From Sphingopyxis sp. RIFCSPHIGHO2_12_FULL_65_19 (lineage in GTDB: Bacteria; Pseudomonadota; Alphaproteobacteria; Sphingomonadales; Sphingomonadaceae), in the NCBI RefSeq assembly GCF_001830555.1, contig NZ_MIAM01000049.1, positions 48,852 through 89,515 on the forward strand: a DNA stretch of 40,664 nucleotides. The letters are read 5' to 3'. Positions 1 to 12,136 of this stretch are shown here, one piece after another; the first letter of the stretch is position 1; each line of letters begins with the position of its first letter. Position numbers and translations under genes: made by a program. Under the pieces are notes generated by a model, which saw only the letters and a list, made by a program, of their open reading frames with translations, searched no databases and was not told where the DNA came from.

Positions 1-519
1 GAGCTGGCCGCCGATATCATTTTCGCTGCGCATCCAGTGAAAGGGGCTGCCGGGGCTGCCCCAGCAGACGAAATCGAGACCCGACGCCTGTGCGGCGGCG
101 AAATAGTCCCACGCCGCGCGATTGCTGGTGGTGCCGATGACGATCATCGCGTCGGCGAGCCCCGAAGCGACGAAGTCGGCGCGGAAATTGTCGGGATTTT
201 CCTGGAAGGAGACGAGCAGGTTGAAGCCGCGCGCCGATGTTGCGGCGGCGATGCTGCCGAGCAGCGCGAAATAAAAGGGGTTGATTGCGCTGCGGTCCTC
301 GCCGGGGCGGCAGATGGTGACGAGCGCGATCGTCTCGCTGCTTTTCAGGCGCAGCGACGAGGCGTGGCGGTCGACGACATAGCCCAGCTCGCGCGCGGCG
401 GCCGAGACGCGCGCGCGCGTTTCGGCGTTGACGCCGGGCGAGTTGCGGAGCGCGCGCGACACGGTCGATTGCGACACGCCGGCGCGTTCGGCGACATCGA
501 ACGATGTGGGACGCAGCAT
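1..519 (-). CDS. LacI-family transcriptional regulator (3' end outside window)
   Basis: This is the N-terminal 173 codons of a LacI/GalR-type repressor; the C-terminus lies beyond the left edge. The helix-turn-helix at residues ~4-25 contains DVAERAGVSQSTVSRALRN, followed by the usual hinge region (GVNAETRARV, then ELGYVVDRHA). The start of the periplasmic-binding-protein-like ligand domain is also visible (SSETIALVTICRPGED). I chose the ATG at 519 because the HTH begins four residues later, as in this family; an in-frame GTG at 531 is possible. The gene lies downstream of the DUF2891 gene on the same strand, with a palindromic repeat between, so it may or may not be cotranscribed with the 5-oxoproline genes. 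Its effector cannot be told from the sequence. Confidence 0.9.
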   Translation of the reverse strand, partial: MLRPTSFDVAERAGVSQSTVSRALRNSPGVNAETRARVSAAARELGYVVDRHASSLRLKSSETIALVTICRPGEDRSAINPFYFALLGSIAAATSARGFNLLVSFQENPDNFRADFVASGLADAMIVIGTTSNRAAWDYFAAAQASGLDFVCWGSPGSPFHWMRSENDIGGQL

Positions 520-612
520 CTTTCCGTTCACCTTGGCCTCTCTCCCCTTGCGCCGTCTCTCGCCGCGAGGGGATGGCTTGTCAATGTCGGCTGGCAGCGC
601 GTTCGCTTTGTT

Positions 613-685
613 CGTCAGGCCGGACTCGATCCGGCATCCATCGCAGCACCGTCGTCATGGACCCCGGATCAAGTCCGGGGTGACG
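613..685. repeat. Palindromic intergenic repeat, family A, copy 1
   Basis: An inverted repeat of about 73 bp. The right arm ACCCCGGATCAAGTCCGGGG is the near reverse complement of the left arm (CCGGACTCGATCCGG), so the whole element can fold back on itself. A second, very similar copy sits at 17205-17277. It occupies the gap between the LacI and DUF2891 genes and may act as a terminator or REP-like element. Confidence 0.8.
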
Positions 686-704
686 AACAATGGGACGTGC
701 GGCC

Positions 705-1694
705 TCAAAGGCCGTCCAACGCGAGGAGCGCGAAGCTGGCGAGCCAATGTTCGCCCATATAGTCGCCGGTGACGTGGGGGAGCGCGGCGGCGAGGTGGCG
801 CTGCGCCGCGGCTTCGGCTTGCGCGGCGACGGGGTGCGCGGGGCCGAGCGCGGCGGCGATGGCGCGCCAGCTCCACGCGCGGCTGAGGTTCAGGCCGTCG
901 AGGTGTGCGATCTTGCCGTCGCTGCGGTCGGAAACGGTCGCGGGGGTGAAGAGCGTCGCGGGCTGCTGCTGCGCGGCGCGGGGGAGGAAGGCGTCGAACC
1001 AGCGCGGGACGTCGCCGCCGAGGACGACCGCCATCAGATGCGCTTCGGTCAGCGCGGACGAGAGAAATTCATCGCCGCCGGGTTCCCACGCCTGGCAGTC
1101 GCGGTCGTCGCCGAACCAGTCGCGCGCGCGGGCGTCGATGAGGGCGACGAGCGCGGGGTCGCGCGGCTTGGCCCAGTGGCGCGCGAGGAGCAATGCGAAG
1201 GCGATGTTGAAATGGGTGCCGACGCGCAAGGGGTAGGTGAGCTTCGGGAGGAAGGCGTGGAAGCGCGCGGCGAAGGCGAGCGCGAGGGGTTCGAGCGCGG
1301 CGGCCCAGGGGGCGTTATGTGCTTCGGCCTCGGCATGGAGCGCGAGGAGCCACGCCCAGCCATAGGGACGCTCGAAGGCGGCGGAGTAGGGGCGATCGAG
1401 GAAGGCGCGTTCGCCCGCGACCTTTTCGGGGACGAGCATCGCGTCGGCACGGGCGCGGATGTCGGCGGCGATGGGGAGATCGGGAAAGCGGCGCGCGAGG
1501 CGGAGGATCTGCCACCAGCCATGGACGCAGCTGTGCCAGTCGAAACTGCCGTGGAAGATCGGATGATGTTCGCGCGGGGGTTTCGCATCCTCGGGGCCGG
1601 TGAGGACGAGGTCCATCTTGTAGGGATATTCGCGGCCGAGATGGGCGAGGGTGGCGGCGGCAAAGCGGGCGGCGTGGTCGGGGGTGAGGTGCAT
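705..1694 (-). CDS. DUF2891 family protein
   Basis: A 329-residue cytoplasmic protein with no signal peptide or membrane segment, recognised as DUF2891. It has the family's conserved His/Trp-rich blocks: FHGSFDWHSCVHGWW near residue 47, PYGWAWLLALHAEA near 110, and WEPGGDEFLSSAL near 204. The fold is expected to be all-helical, and I know of no established activity. Genes of this family often lie beside DUF969 and DUF979 genes, as here, which suggests a role in the same 5-oxoproline or related pathway (inference). The ATG at 1694 is preceded by an AAGGAAAG ribosome site. Two palindromes separate it from the upstream DUF979 gene. Confidence 0.85.
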   Translation of the reverse strand: MHLTPDHAARFAAATLAHLGREYPYKMDLVLTGPEDAKPPREHHPIFHGSFDWHSCVHGWWQILRLARRFPDLPIAADIRARADAMLVPEKVAGERAFLDRPYSAAFERPYGWAWLLALHAEAEAHNAPWAAALEPLALAFAARFHAFLPKLTYPLRVGTHFNIAFALLLARHWAKPRDPALVALIDARARDWFGDDRDCQAWEPGGDEFLSSALTEAHLMAVVLGGDVPRWFDAFLPRAAQQQPATLFTPATVSDRSDGKIAHLDGLNLSRAWSWRAIAAALGPAHPVAAQAEAAAQRHLAAALPHVTGDYMGEHWLASFALLALDGL

Positions 1695-1706
1695 GAACTT
1701 TCCTTA

Positions 1707-1788
1707 TCCGTTCGCATCGAGCGAAGTCGAGATGCCGCGAAGGAGCGCGCAACCGATGGGTGTCTCGACTTCGCTCGACACGAACGGA
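1707..1788. repeat. Long inverted repeat (stem-loop)
   Basis: Perfect 26-bp arms at 1707-1732 and 1763-1788, both containing the core CGAGCGAAGTCGAGA or its complement, enclose a 30-base loop. It lies just upstream of the DUF2891 start codon and downstream of the DUF979 gene. The arm sequence is of a type scattered through sphingomonad genomes. Confidence 0.8.
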
Positions 1789-1800
1789 AACAAATCATCC

Positions 1801-1826
1801 GTCATCCGGGCCTTCGCCGGGATGAC
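1801..1826. repeat. Short palindrome between DUF979 and DUF2891 genes
   Basis: GTCATCC at the left end pairs with GGATGAC at the right end around a GC-rich centre (GGGCCTTCGCC). It resembles one arm of the repeat inside the oxoprolinase gene at 5235-5330 and may be a degenerate or single-unit copy. It could terminate the DUF979 transcript. Confidence 0.6.
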
Positions 1827-1853
1827 GACATGGGGGTAGGCGATCGCGGCGAG

Positions 1854-2792
1854 TCAGAAAGCGAACAGCCAGATGAAGACGATGTTCACCGCGAGCAGCG
1901 GCACCGCGGTGCCGATCTGCGCCTTGATCACGCCATAGGGGTTTTTGAGTTCGAGCAGCGCCGCGGGGACGAGGTTGAAGTTCGCCGCCATCGGGGTCAT
2001 CAGCGTGCCGCAGAAGCCCGCGAGCATGCCGATCGCCGCGACCACCGCAGGATCGCCGCCATATTGCTTGATGAGCAACGGCATGCCGACCGCGGCCAGC
2101 ATCACCGGAAAGGCGGCGAACGCGTTGCCCATCACCATGGTGAACAGCGCCATGCCGAGCCCGAAGGCGAGCACCGCGCCGAACAGGCTGCCCTGCGGGA
2201 TGGCGGTGCCGATAAGGTCGCCGACGACCTCTCCGACCCCCGCCAATGCGAACACCGCGCCGAGACTGGCGAGCATCTGCGGCAGGATCGCGGCCCAGCC
2301 GACCGCGTCGAGCAGGCGGCGACCCTGTTGCAGCGGGAGCAGCGCAGGCGGTTTGAGGCGCGCCATGCCGACGGCGAGCGCGATGAGCACGCCGAGCGCG
2401 AGCGAGATCAAAGTCGCCTGTTTGGGATCGGCGAGGCCGGGAATCCATTTGAACAGGAAGGTGCCCGCGAGCGCGGCGGCGGGGATGATCAGCGCGACGA
2501 GGAGGAGAAAGGGGCCATGCTGCGCGGCGCGCGACGCCTGCACATCGGCCGCGACGTCGCCGCCGGGGGTGCGGCCGATCTGGCCGGTGCCGGCGATGGC
2601 GACAAGCGCGAGGACGAGGAGGCCGTTGCCGAAATCGCCGAGATGGTCGCCGCCAAGCATCGACAGCGCGAGCAGCCCCCAGAAGGCAGCGTTGCCGAAG
2701 CGTTTGGGGTTGCTGCGGTCGAGGAGGCCGAGGGCGGCGAAGGCCGCGAAGGTCAGCCCTGCGAGCACATAGACGAAGCCGAGGGTGATCAT
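1854..2792 (-). CDS. DUF979 family membrane protein (predicted 5-oxoproline transporter subunit)
   Basis: A 312-residue integral membrane protein with about nine hydrophobic segments, beginning MITLGFVYVLAGLTFAAFAA and ending in a membrane helix (NIVFIWLFAF). It matches DUF979, which is almost always encoded with DUF969. The pair is predicted, not proven as far as I know, to be a two-component 5-oxoproline transporter. The ATG at 2792 overlaps the DUF969 stop codon in an ATGA, indicating translational coupling; a longer upstream extension of the frame is just readthrough of DUF969 DNA. The conserved loop GFCGTLMTPMAANFNLVPA near residue 265 is typical of ion-coupled transporters with paired halves. 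Confidence 0.88.
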   Translation of the reverse strand: MITLGFVYVLAGLTFAAFAALGLLDRSNPKRFGNAAFWGLLALSMLGGDHLGDFGNGLLVLALVAIAGTGQIGRTPGGDVAADVQASRAAQHGPFLLLVALIIPAAALAGTFLFKWIPGLADPKQATLISLALGVLIALAVGMARLKPPALLPLQQGRRLLDAVGWAAILPQMLASLGAVFALAGVGEVVGDLIGTAIPQGSLFGAVLAFGLGMALFTMVMGNAFAAFPVMLAAVGMPLLIKQYGGDPAVVAAIGMLAGFCGTLMTPMAANFNLVPAALLELKNPYGVIKAQIGTAVPLLAVNIVFIWLFAF

Positions 2793-3463
2793 GCCGCGGC
2801 CTCCGTCTTCGCCGCCATGCGCCGGTCGAGGCGGCGGAGGCGGAAGCCGTGGATCAGGAAAGCGGCGATCGCGGTCGGGATCGCCCAAAGCGAGAAGTGC
2901 AGTGGTTCGATGATATAGCCATAGCCTTCGAGCACGCCCTTCATCAGCAGGATCGAGCCGATCGCGAGGAAGATGTCTTCGCCAAAGAACAGCCCGATAT
3001 TGTCGGTTGCGGCGGCGTGCGCCTTGACCTCTTCGCGCTGTTCGTCCGAGAGCGCGGGGTTCGCGGCCTCGGCGGCGGCCTCGGCCATCGGGGCGACGAG
3101 CGGGCGCACGGTCTGCGCATGGCCGGCGACCGAGGTGAGGCCGACCGCGGCCATGCCCTGACGAAGCAAGAGGTAGCCGGTGAGCAGGCGGCCGAGCGTC
3201 GCGCCCTTCATGCGGCCGATCAGGGTGCGGGCGTGTTGCTGAAGCCCATAGGCTTCGAGCAGGCCGATGACGGGGAGGACGATCCAGATGATCGAGACAT
3301 AGCGCGTGTCGTTGAACGCCTTGCCGAAGGCGGCAATGATCGCGGCGATATCGAGCCCGGCGGCGAGGCCGGTGGCGAGCGCCGAGGCCATGATGACAAG
3401 CAGCGGGTTGAAGCGGAGCAGGAAGCCCGCGATGATGATGAGGATGCCGATCAGGACGAGCAT
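2789..3463 (-). CDS. DUF969 family membrane protein (predicted 5-oxoproline transporter subunit)
   Basis: A 224-residue membrane protein, partner of DUF979. It begins with a hydrophobic helix (MLVLIGILIIIAGFLLRF) and has further segments near residues 25-45, 58-72, 160-180 and 188-208. The conserved ATDNIGLFFGEDIFLAIGSI block near residue 150 is typical of the family. The product is expected in the inner membrane, and its location behind a 5-oxoprolinase gene fits the predicted role in 5-oxoproline uptake. The ribosome site (GGGGGAGG) lies inside a dispersed repeat at 3472-3530, so the repeat supplies its translation signal. The gap to the upstream oxoprolinase gene is about 200 bp and full of repeats. 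Confidence 0.88.
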   Translation of the reverse strand: MLVLIGILIIIAGFLLRFNPLLVIMASALATGLAAGLDIAAIIAAFGKAFNDTRYVSIIWIVLPVIGLLEAYGLQQHARTLIGRMKGATLGRLLTGYLLLRQGMAAVGLTSVAGHAQTVRPLVAPMAEAAAEAANPALSDEQREEVKAHAAATDNIGLFFGEDIFLAIGSILLMKGVLEGYGYIIEPLHFSLWAIPTAIAAFLIHGFRLRRLDRRMAAKTEAAA

Positions 3464-3471
3464 GTCTATTA

Positions 3472-3530
3472 CCTCCCCCTTTGATGGGGGAGGCAGCGAG
3501 ACTTGGCAGCTTGCTGCTTAGTCGCAGCGG
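3472..3530. repeat. Dispersed repeat, family D, copy 1
   Basis: It starts with CCTCCCCC and its complement GGGGGAGG, followed by the core GGCAGCGAGACTTG...TAGTCGCAGCGG at 3492-3530. The reverse complement of the same core occurs at about 21855-21895. It lies directly upstream of the DUF969 start codon. Confidence 0.7.
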
Positions 3531-3623
3531 TGGGGGTGCGGTCTCGGCCTGAGATGGTGGTGCATGGACGCACCTTCACCCTCATCCAACTTCGCCTAAT
3601 CGCTGCGCGATAAGGCTGCATAT

Positions 3624-3646
3624 CCTTCTCCCATCGAGGGAGAAGG
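3624..3646. terminator. Hairpin downstream of the 5-oxoprolinase gene
   Basis: CCTTCTCCC (3624-3632) pairs perfectly with GGGAGAAGG (3638-3646) over a five-base loop. It lies 20 bases past the oxoprolinase stop codon. There is no clear T-run on the minus strand, so it may be an attenuator or part of the repeat-rich spacer (3464-3665) rather than a full terminator. Confidence 0.45.
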
Positions 3647-3665
3647 AGGGTTTGCGCCGCTTCCA

Positions 3666-7305
<3,640 letters not shown>

Positions 7306-7322
<17 letters not shown>

Positions 7323-8925
7323 TGTCGGGCCAGCGAATGACGATGGCGAGGCTGTTGTCAACCGCGGTGCGGCTCCAGCTGCCTTTCAATTGCCGCTCGA
7401 TCAGCGTGCGGATGAACTGGGTGCCGAAACTTTCGCTGTCGATGTGCGGGGTTTCGCGAAGATTGCTTTCGACCCAGCGCAGCTCGACATCCTTGTCGAT
7501 ACGGCGCCAGCCGACCACCAGATCGCCTTCGCCCGCGAGCGCGCCATATTTGATGCTGTTGGTGACAAATTCGTGGACCGCCAGCGAAAGCGCCTGGGCA
7601 CCTTCATCGTCGAGTTGGACGACGGGGCCGGTGATCGCGGCAAGCTGGTCGGGCGACCGTCCGGCGATTTCGAGTTCGCGCTGGACGATGCGGCCGAGTT
7701 CGACGCTGTCGACGGCGCCGGTGACGAGCATCTGCTTGGCGTCGGACAGGGCGCGCATCCGGCCGTCGAATTTCTCCTCGAAATCCGCGAGGCTTTCCGA
7801 TTCGCGCAGCGTGATGCGGGCGAGAGCGCCGATACGGGCAAAGGCGTTTTTCATCCGGTGCGCCATTTCGCCGATCATCAGTTCGCGATCCTCGGCATGG
7901 CGCGCCTTTTCCTCCGCCAGCGCCTGGGCCGCGTCGATCCGCCGCCGCTGAACGCGGTGAAGCTGGGTCGCGAGCAATGCCACGGCGATGCCGAAGATCA
8001 TGATGGCGAGCGGGCGCCCGAGCCGTTCGAGCAGGCGGCCAGAGGAAATGCGCATCGTCCATTGCCGGTCGGCAACGCGCAGCACCTGTTCCTGCGCGTC
8101 CCAGCCCATTGCGCCCTTGCGAAAAACAAGCGGTGCCGCAGGGCCTTCGCCCGCGTAGATTTCGATGCCGTCGATGGTGTCGAGCTGCGTTCCGAGCACC
8201 GCTTTCATCATGTCTGCCGTGCGGAATGGTGCGTAGACGAACGCTTCGATCGCGCGGGTGCCGGGCGCCGTGGCGACCGTGTCGGGGTTCGCGCCGACCG
8301 GGGTGCGGGCGTAAACGGGCAGGTAGATCAGAAAGCCCGGCTGTTTGGCGTCGGTCACTTTTTCCTGCGCGAGCTGGACGATGCCGCTCGCCGCGGGCTG
8401 GCCGGTCTGCCAGGCGCGGCGCATCGCGGCGCGGCGGGTCGGTTCGCTGTACATGTCGAAACCGAGCGCCGCATCGCGGCGCGGCGTGTGGGGTTCGACG
8501 AGGACGACGGGAAAGCCGATCGGCTGGTCGGTGGTGGGCCACGCCTTGATGTCGCGGCCGTAGTTTTCGCGCAGTTTCGCCTCGACCGCCGCGGGGGTCG
8601 CGGCGCGCATCGCGGCGGCGATGCCGACCCCCTCCATCCCCGGCGCCTGCACCTGCGGTTGCAGCGCGGCGAGATAGGCGCGGATGGCGGGGCCGCTGGC
8701 GGCGGCGTCGGATTGATAGAGCGCGCGCACCCCCTTCAGCACCGCGACATGATCGTGCAGCCGCATGTTGACCTGCGACGCGACACGCTCGGCGCGATCA
8801 GCCTCTTCCGATTGATTATACAGGAAACTTGCAGTCGCGGCGGCGAGCGTTGCCAAGAGGATGACCAGCCCGACAAACCGGACCAGCAGCGCCAACAGCC
8901 GATCTGCCCATGAATTAGGGCGCAT
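7306..8925 (-). CDS. CHASE-domain sensor histidine kinase, HWE family
   Basis: A 539-residue inner-membrane sensor kinase. A membrane helix at residues ~11-33 and another at ~305-323 enclose a periplasmic CHASE-type domain (~45-295). A short coiled coil follows, then the kinase core. The phospho-acceptor His356 sits in EMAHRMKNAFARIGALAR, the N-box in HEFVTNSIKYGAL (Asn456), and the diagnostic W-x-E in LRWVESN (Trp484, Glu486), which place it in the HWE/HisKA_2 group. No response regulator is encoded next to it, so it is an orphan here. It overlaps the 5-oxoprolinase start by 17 bp, which implies coupling and suggests that its ligand may relate to that pathway (inference). The ATG at 8925 follows an AGGAA ribosome site. 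Confidence 0.9.
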
Positions 8926-9042
8926 TTTTTGTTCCTGCCTGCTGGCTGCCGCGGCAGCGCCCCCCTCGCGGTGATGGATGTTCCACGCGGCGCGGGCGTT
9001 GGCAAGAATATTTCGCGAGACGGCGATATTGCCGCGAATGGG

Positions 9043-9070
9043 TTGCGGAGCGCAACCTTTTCCCTATGCT
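9043..9070 (+). promoter_or_regulatory. Candidate sigma-70 promoter of the GST gene
   Basis: TTGCGG (9043-9048) and TATGCT (9065-9070) are separated by 16 bases and lie about 30 bases before the GST start. The -35 box is part of a small hairpin (GGTTGCG-GAG-CGCAACC). This is prediction by eye only. Confidence 0.4.
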
Positions 9071-9098
9071 GCAACCTTGGGAAAAGGAGCGTCGCGGG

Positions 9099-9749
9099 AT
9101 GATTATTTACGGGTCTTTGGTGTCGCCGTTCGTGCGCAAATTGCTGGGTTATCTGGGGGAAAAGGGCATAGCCTTTGACCTGAAGGGCGTCGGCATCGGC
9201 GATCCCGATCCGGGATTTCGTGCCGCGTCGCCGCTCGGCAAGATGCCGGCGATGGACGATGATGGCTTCCTGCTGGCCGATTCGAGCGCGATCATCCAGT
9301 ATCTGGAAGCGAAGCATCCCGACCCCGTGCTGATCCCGGCCGATCCGCAGCAGCGCGGGCAGGTGATCTGGTGGGAAGAATTCGGCGACACGGTGTTCGC
9401 GGCGTGCAGCGGAAAGATGTTCTTCAACCGGATCGTCGCGCCGAAGTTTCTGGGCCGCGAAGGCGATCTGGCGGCGGCCGCGCAGGCCGAAGGCGAGGAA
9501 CTGCCCAAGCTGCTCGACTATCTGGAAAGCGCGATCCCGGCTTCGGGTTTCCTTGTCGGCGACCGGCTGACGCTCGCCGACCTGGCGGTGGCGTCGCCGC
9601 TGATGAACTTGCGCCATTGCGGCGCGTGCATCGACGCCGCGAAGCACCCGAAGATTGCCGCGTGGAGCGAGGCAATCCTGTCGCGGCCGAGCATGGCGCC
9701 GTGGATCGCCAAGGAAGAACGGCTCATCGCGCGCGTCATGGGCGGCTGA
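9099..9749 (+). CDS. Glutathione S-transferase family protein
   Basis: A 216-residue cytosolic GST-type protein. The N-terminal thioredoxin-like domain starts MIIYGSLVSPFVRKLLGYL; Ser9 before Pro-Phe is the likely catalytic position. The glutathione-site motif DSSAIIQYLEAKHP follows near residue 62. The helical C-terminal domain contains VGDRLTLADLAVASPLMNL near residue 153, with the N-capping-box aspartate typical of GSTs. The ATG at 9099 is preceded by AAAGGAG at a good distance, which decides against a start 11 codons upstream. It likely conjugates or isomerises electrophiles with glutathione; the substrate is unknown. It is divergent from the kinase gene and lies upstream of the BlaI gene with no clear functional link. 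Confidence 0.92.
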   Translation: MIIYGSLVSPFVRKLLGYLGEKGIAFDLKGVGIGDPDPGFRAASPLGKMPAMDDDGFLLADSSAIIQYLEAKHPDPVLIPADPQQRGQVIWWEEFGDTVFAACSGKMFFNRIVAPKFLGREGDLAAAAQAEGEELPKLLDYLESAIPASGFLVGDRLTLADLAVASPLMNLRHCGACIDAAKHPKIAAWSEAILSRPSMAPWIAKEERLIARVMGG

Positions 9750-9889
9750 GTTATGGGCGGCTGAATGGCCGATGAGGATGACGCTGCGGCCGGGTTCGAC
9801 CGATCGCGGCCTTATCCGCCCCACCCCAAAATCCGCCCCTCGTCGCGCGCCGTGTATTAGCCGAATAAAACCCCTTGCCAATCATGCGC

Positions 9890-9915
9890 TACAAATGTAG
9901 CACGCTACAAATGTA
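9890..9915. promoter_or_regulatory. Tandem BlaI-type operators
   Basis: Two identical dyads, TACAAATGTA at 9890-9899 and 9906-9915, match the TACA-N2-TGTA core bound by BlaI/MecI repressors. Each is extended as GCTACAAATGTAGC, and their centres are 16 bp apart. They end 18 bases before the BlaI start codon, so the repressor most likely controls its own operon. A TTGCCA at 9875-9880 could be the -35 element. Confidence 0.82.
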
Positions 9916-9933
9916 GCGCATGAGGTGAGTCGC

Positions 9934-10308
9934 ATGTTGTCCAGTTTGCCGCCGCGGGAACGCGAAATCGTCGATATCCTATATGAGCGCGGGGCTTCGA
10001 CGGTCATCGAGATCGGCGAGGCGCTGGCCGACGCTTTGTCGGGATCGGCGATCCGCGCGATGCTGAAGCGCCTCGAAACCAAGGGCTTTGTCGTTCGCGA
10101 GCAGTCCGAACGCGGTTTTGTCTATGCGCCGAGCGTGTCGGACAAGACCGCGCGCAAATCGGCGCTCAGCCAGGTCGTGCGCGTCTTTTTCAACGGATCG
10201 GCGACGAGCGCGGCCGCCGCGCTGCTGGGTATGCAGGACGAAATGAGCACCGCCGAACTCGACGAGCTTGAACAGATGATCGCCAAGGCACGCGAGGGGA
10301 AGGAATGA
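9934..10308 (+). CDS. BlaI/MecI-family transcriptional repressor
   Basis: A 124-residue winged-helix repressor: LPPREREIVDILYERGASTVIEIGEAL, then the recognition segment GSAIRAMLKRLETKGFVVREQ (~45-65) and the wing (RGFVYAPSVS). A C-terminal dimerisation helix follows (STAELDELEQMIAKAREGKE). In BlaI relatives a membrane M56 protease triggers repressor cleavage and lifts repression; that protease is the next gene, overlapping by ATGA. The ATG at 9934 has GAGGTGA six bases upstream, so I prefer it to the GTG at 9925. Two palindromic operators lie just upstream. No beta-lactamase gene is nearby; the likely targets are the downstream repeat protein and receptor genes (inference). Confidence 0.92.
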   Translation: MLSSLPPREREIVDILYERGASTVIEIGEALADALSGSAIRAMLKRLETKGFVVREQSERGFVYAPSVSDKTARKSALSQVVRVFFNGSATSAAAALLGMQDEMSTAELDELEQMIAKAREGKE

Positions 10309-12023
10309 TGCTGACCACCGCCATGTTGCTGGGCCTTGCCTGGAAATCCGCCCTTGTCGCGGCGCTGACGCTGGGGCTGCTTCGCCTCGCGCAGGGGCGT
10401 TCGGCGGGCGAGCGGTCGATGATCGCCCATGCCGGGCTTGCCGCGCTGCTCGCCTTGCCGGCCGCGATGCTGCTGCTGCCGCAATGGGCGCCGCTGCCCG
10501 CGCACTGGTTCGCCGCGCCCGCGGCCGAAACGACCATAACAGGGGGATCGGCGATCGATCCGGCCCCCGCCACGGCGTCAGTCCCTGTCGTGGTGGAAAG
10601 CGCCGGATCGACGCCGATCATTTCGGCGGGGAGCGACCTTGCCCCCTTTCTCTATCTTGTCCCCCTGCTTTTGCTGTCGGGAGTGATGATGCTCGCGGTG
10701 GTGCGTTTGTTCGCGATGCGCGGACGCGCCGAGATTCTGGTCGAACGGTCGTGGCTGTCGGCGCTGGCCGAAGCGCAGCGGCGCATGGGGTTCAAGCATG
10801 GCACCGCGCTGCTGGTCAGCGACGAACTGCGCTCGCCGATCAGCTGGGGCGTGCTGCGCCCGACGATCGTGCTCAGCCCGAAGGCGGTCGCCGCATCGGG
10901 TGAGGCCGAGGCGATCATCGCGCACGAACTGGCGCATGTCGCGCGGCTCGACTGGGCGAAACTGCTGGGGGCGCGGGTCGCCTGTGCGGTCTTCTGGTTC
11001 AATCCGCTGGTGTGGATGCTGGCGCGCGAGAGCCACCAATTGCGCGAGGAAGCCGCCGACGATGCGGTGCTGATGGCCGACATCGACGGGCCCGATTATG
11101 CGACCTTGCTGGTCGGCGCCGCGCGGCACGACAATCAGGGCGCGCTGCTGGCGGCGCATGGCGTCGCACCGGGCAAGGACAGCCTGAAGCGCCGGATTAC
11201 CCGCGTCCTCGACGGCAGCCTGAAGCGCGGGCCGGCCAGCGCGAGCTGGATCCTGATGAGCCTGGTGGTGCTGGCGGGTGTGACGGCGCCGCTTGCCGCC
11301 TTTTCGGCGACGGCCAGCCCCGCGGCGACGGCGGACGTCCACACCGACGTCGCCGCGACCTCCAGGAAGACGTCGACGCTGACATCGCCGTCGGCGGCAG
11401 CCGGAAAGACCGCAGCGGCCGACGATAGGGCGGTTGCCGCCGCGACATCGCAGACGCTCTCCGCCGAACAGCTGGTGAGTATGCGTGCGGTGGGCGTCAC
11501 CCCAGAATATGTTGCCGAAATGCGCGAACAGGGCGGCTCGCTCGACGCCGACGAGATCATCTCGGCCAAGGCGAGCGGGATTGACCCGGCCTATATCCGG
11601 CAGATGCGCGGCGTCATTCCAGGCGCCGATTTCGACGCACTGGTCGGTGCACGGCATGTCGGCGTCAACGCGGCCTTTGCCCGCGACATGAAATCGCACT
11701 TCCCCGACGTCGGCATCGACGACCTGATCGCGCTGAAGGCGATGGGGGTCGACTGCGATTTCGTTACCGACATGCAAAGGTCGGGGGTGAAGATGCGCGA
11801 CGCCGACGATGCGATCGAACTGCGCGCGACGGGGTGGGTCGGCGCGACCAAATCCCGTCCCGCGCGCGCGTCCCGGTCGGTCACGAAAGCGGTGCGCGGC
11901 GAGAATGTCGCGGTGGTCGATATGGAACGCGGCGTCATCGAGGCGCGGGGCGCCGACGGCCGGACCGCCCAGATCGCATTCCCCGTGACACCCGAACCGC
12001 CCGAGCCGCCCGTCCGCGACTGA
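10305..12023 (+). CDS. BlaR1-like M56 metalloprotease sensor with C-terminal repeats
   Basis: A 572-residue membrane protein. N-terminal membrane helices lie at ~4-25, ~38-57 and ~108-128. A cytoplasmic M56 zinc-protease domain follows, with the HELAH motif at 207-211 and the likely third ligand in REEAADDAV (Glu248/249). Another membrane helix at ~314-334 (SWILMSLVVLAGVTAPLAAF) should place the rest in the periplasm. Instead of a penicillin-binding sensor, the tail (~385-520) holds about five repeats of ~28 residues, for example EQLVSMRAVGVTPEYVAEMR, DLIALKAMGVDCDFVTDM. The same repeats occur in the next gene. In the BlaR1 model, signal outside activates the protease, which inactivates BlaI. 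The start ATG overlaps the BlaI stop (ATGA). Confidence 0.9.
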   Translation: MMLTTAMLLGLAWKSALVAALTLGLLRLAQGRSAGERSMIAHAGLAALLALPAAMLLLPQWAPLPAHWFAAPAAETTITGGSAIDPAPATASVPVVVESAGSTPIISAGSDLAPFLYLVPLLLLSGVMMLAVVRLFAMRGRAEILVERSWLSALAEAQRRMGFKHGTALLVSDELRSPISWGVLRPTIVLSPKAVAASGEAEAIIAHELAHVARLDWAKLLGARVACAVFWFNPLVWMLARESHQLREEAADDAVLMADIDGPDYATLLVGAARHDNQGALLAAHGVAPGKDSLKRRITRVLDGSLKRGPASASWILMSLVVLAGVTAPLAAFSATASPAATADVHTDVAATSRKTSTLTSPSAAAGKTAAADDRAVAAATSQTLSAEQLVSMRAVGVTPEYVAEMREQGGSLDADEIISAKASGIDPAYIRQMRGVIPGADFDALVGARHVGVNAAFARDMKSHFPDVGIDDLIALKAMGVDCDFVTDMQRSGVKMRDADDAIELRATGWVGATKSRPARASRSVTKAVRGENVAVVDMERGVIEARGADGRTAQIAFPVTPEPPEPPVRD

Positions 12024-12035
12024 CGCCCGGCCATT

Positions 12036-12053
12036 CGTCCGCACCCGCGGACG
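12036..12053 (+). terminator. Hairpin between protease and repeat-protein genes
   Basis: CGTCCGC (12036-12042) pairs with GCGGACG (12047-12053) over an ACCC loop, 13 bases after the M56 stop codon. No strong T-run follows (CTTAATC), so it may be a partial terminator or attenuator that separates expression of the sensor pair from the downstream genes. Confidence 0.4.
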
Positions 12054-12136
12054 CTTAATCGAAACCCTGTTTGGAAACGCCGTTGCGGCGGCGAGCGATG
12101 ACGCTTGCCCGGCGCACGGAGGGAGGAGTGTACCCA

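Noticed and set aside
690..2918. A long open frame on the plus strand (742 codons).
   Set aside because: It is the antisense of DUF2891 and DUF979; its product is Arg/Glu/Gly-rich with no domain, as expected of an opposite-strand shadow in high-GC DNA.
9890..12023. A classical beta-lactam resistance module (BlaI-BlaR1-BlaZ).
   Set aside because: There is no beta-lactamase gene nearby and the protease lacks a penicillin-binding sensor domain.
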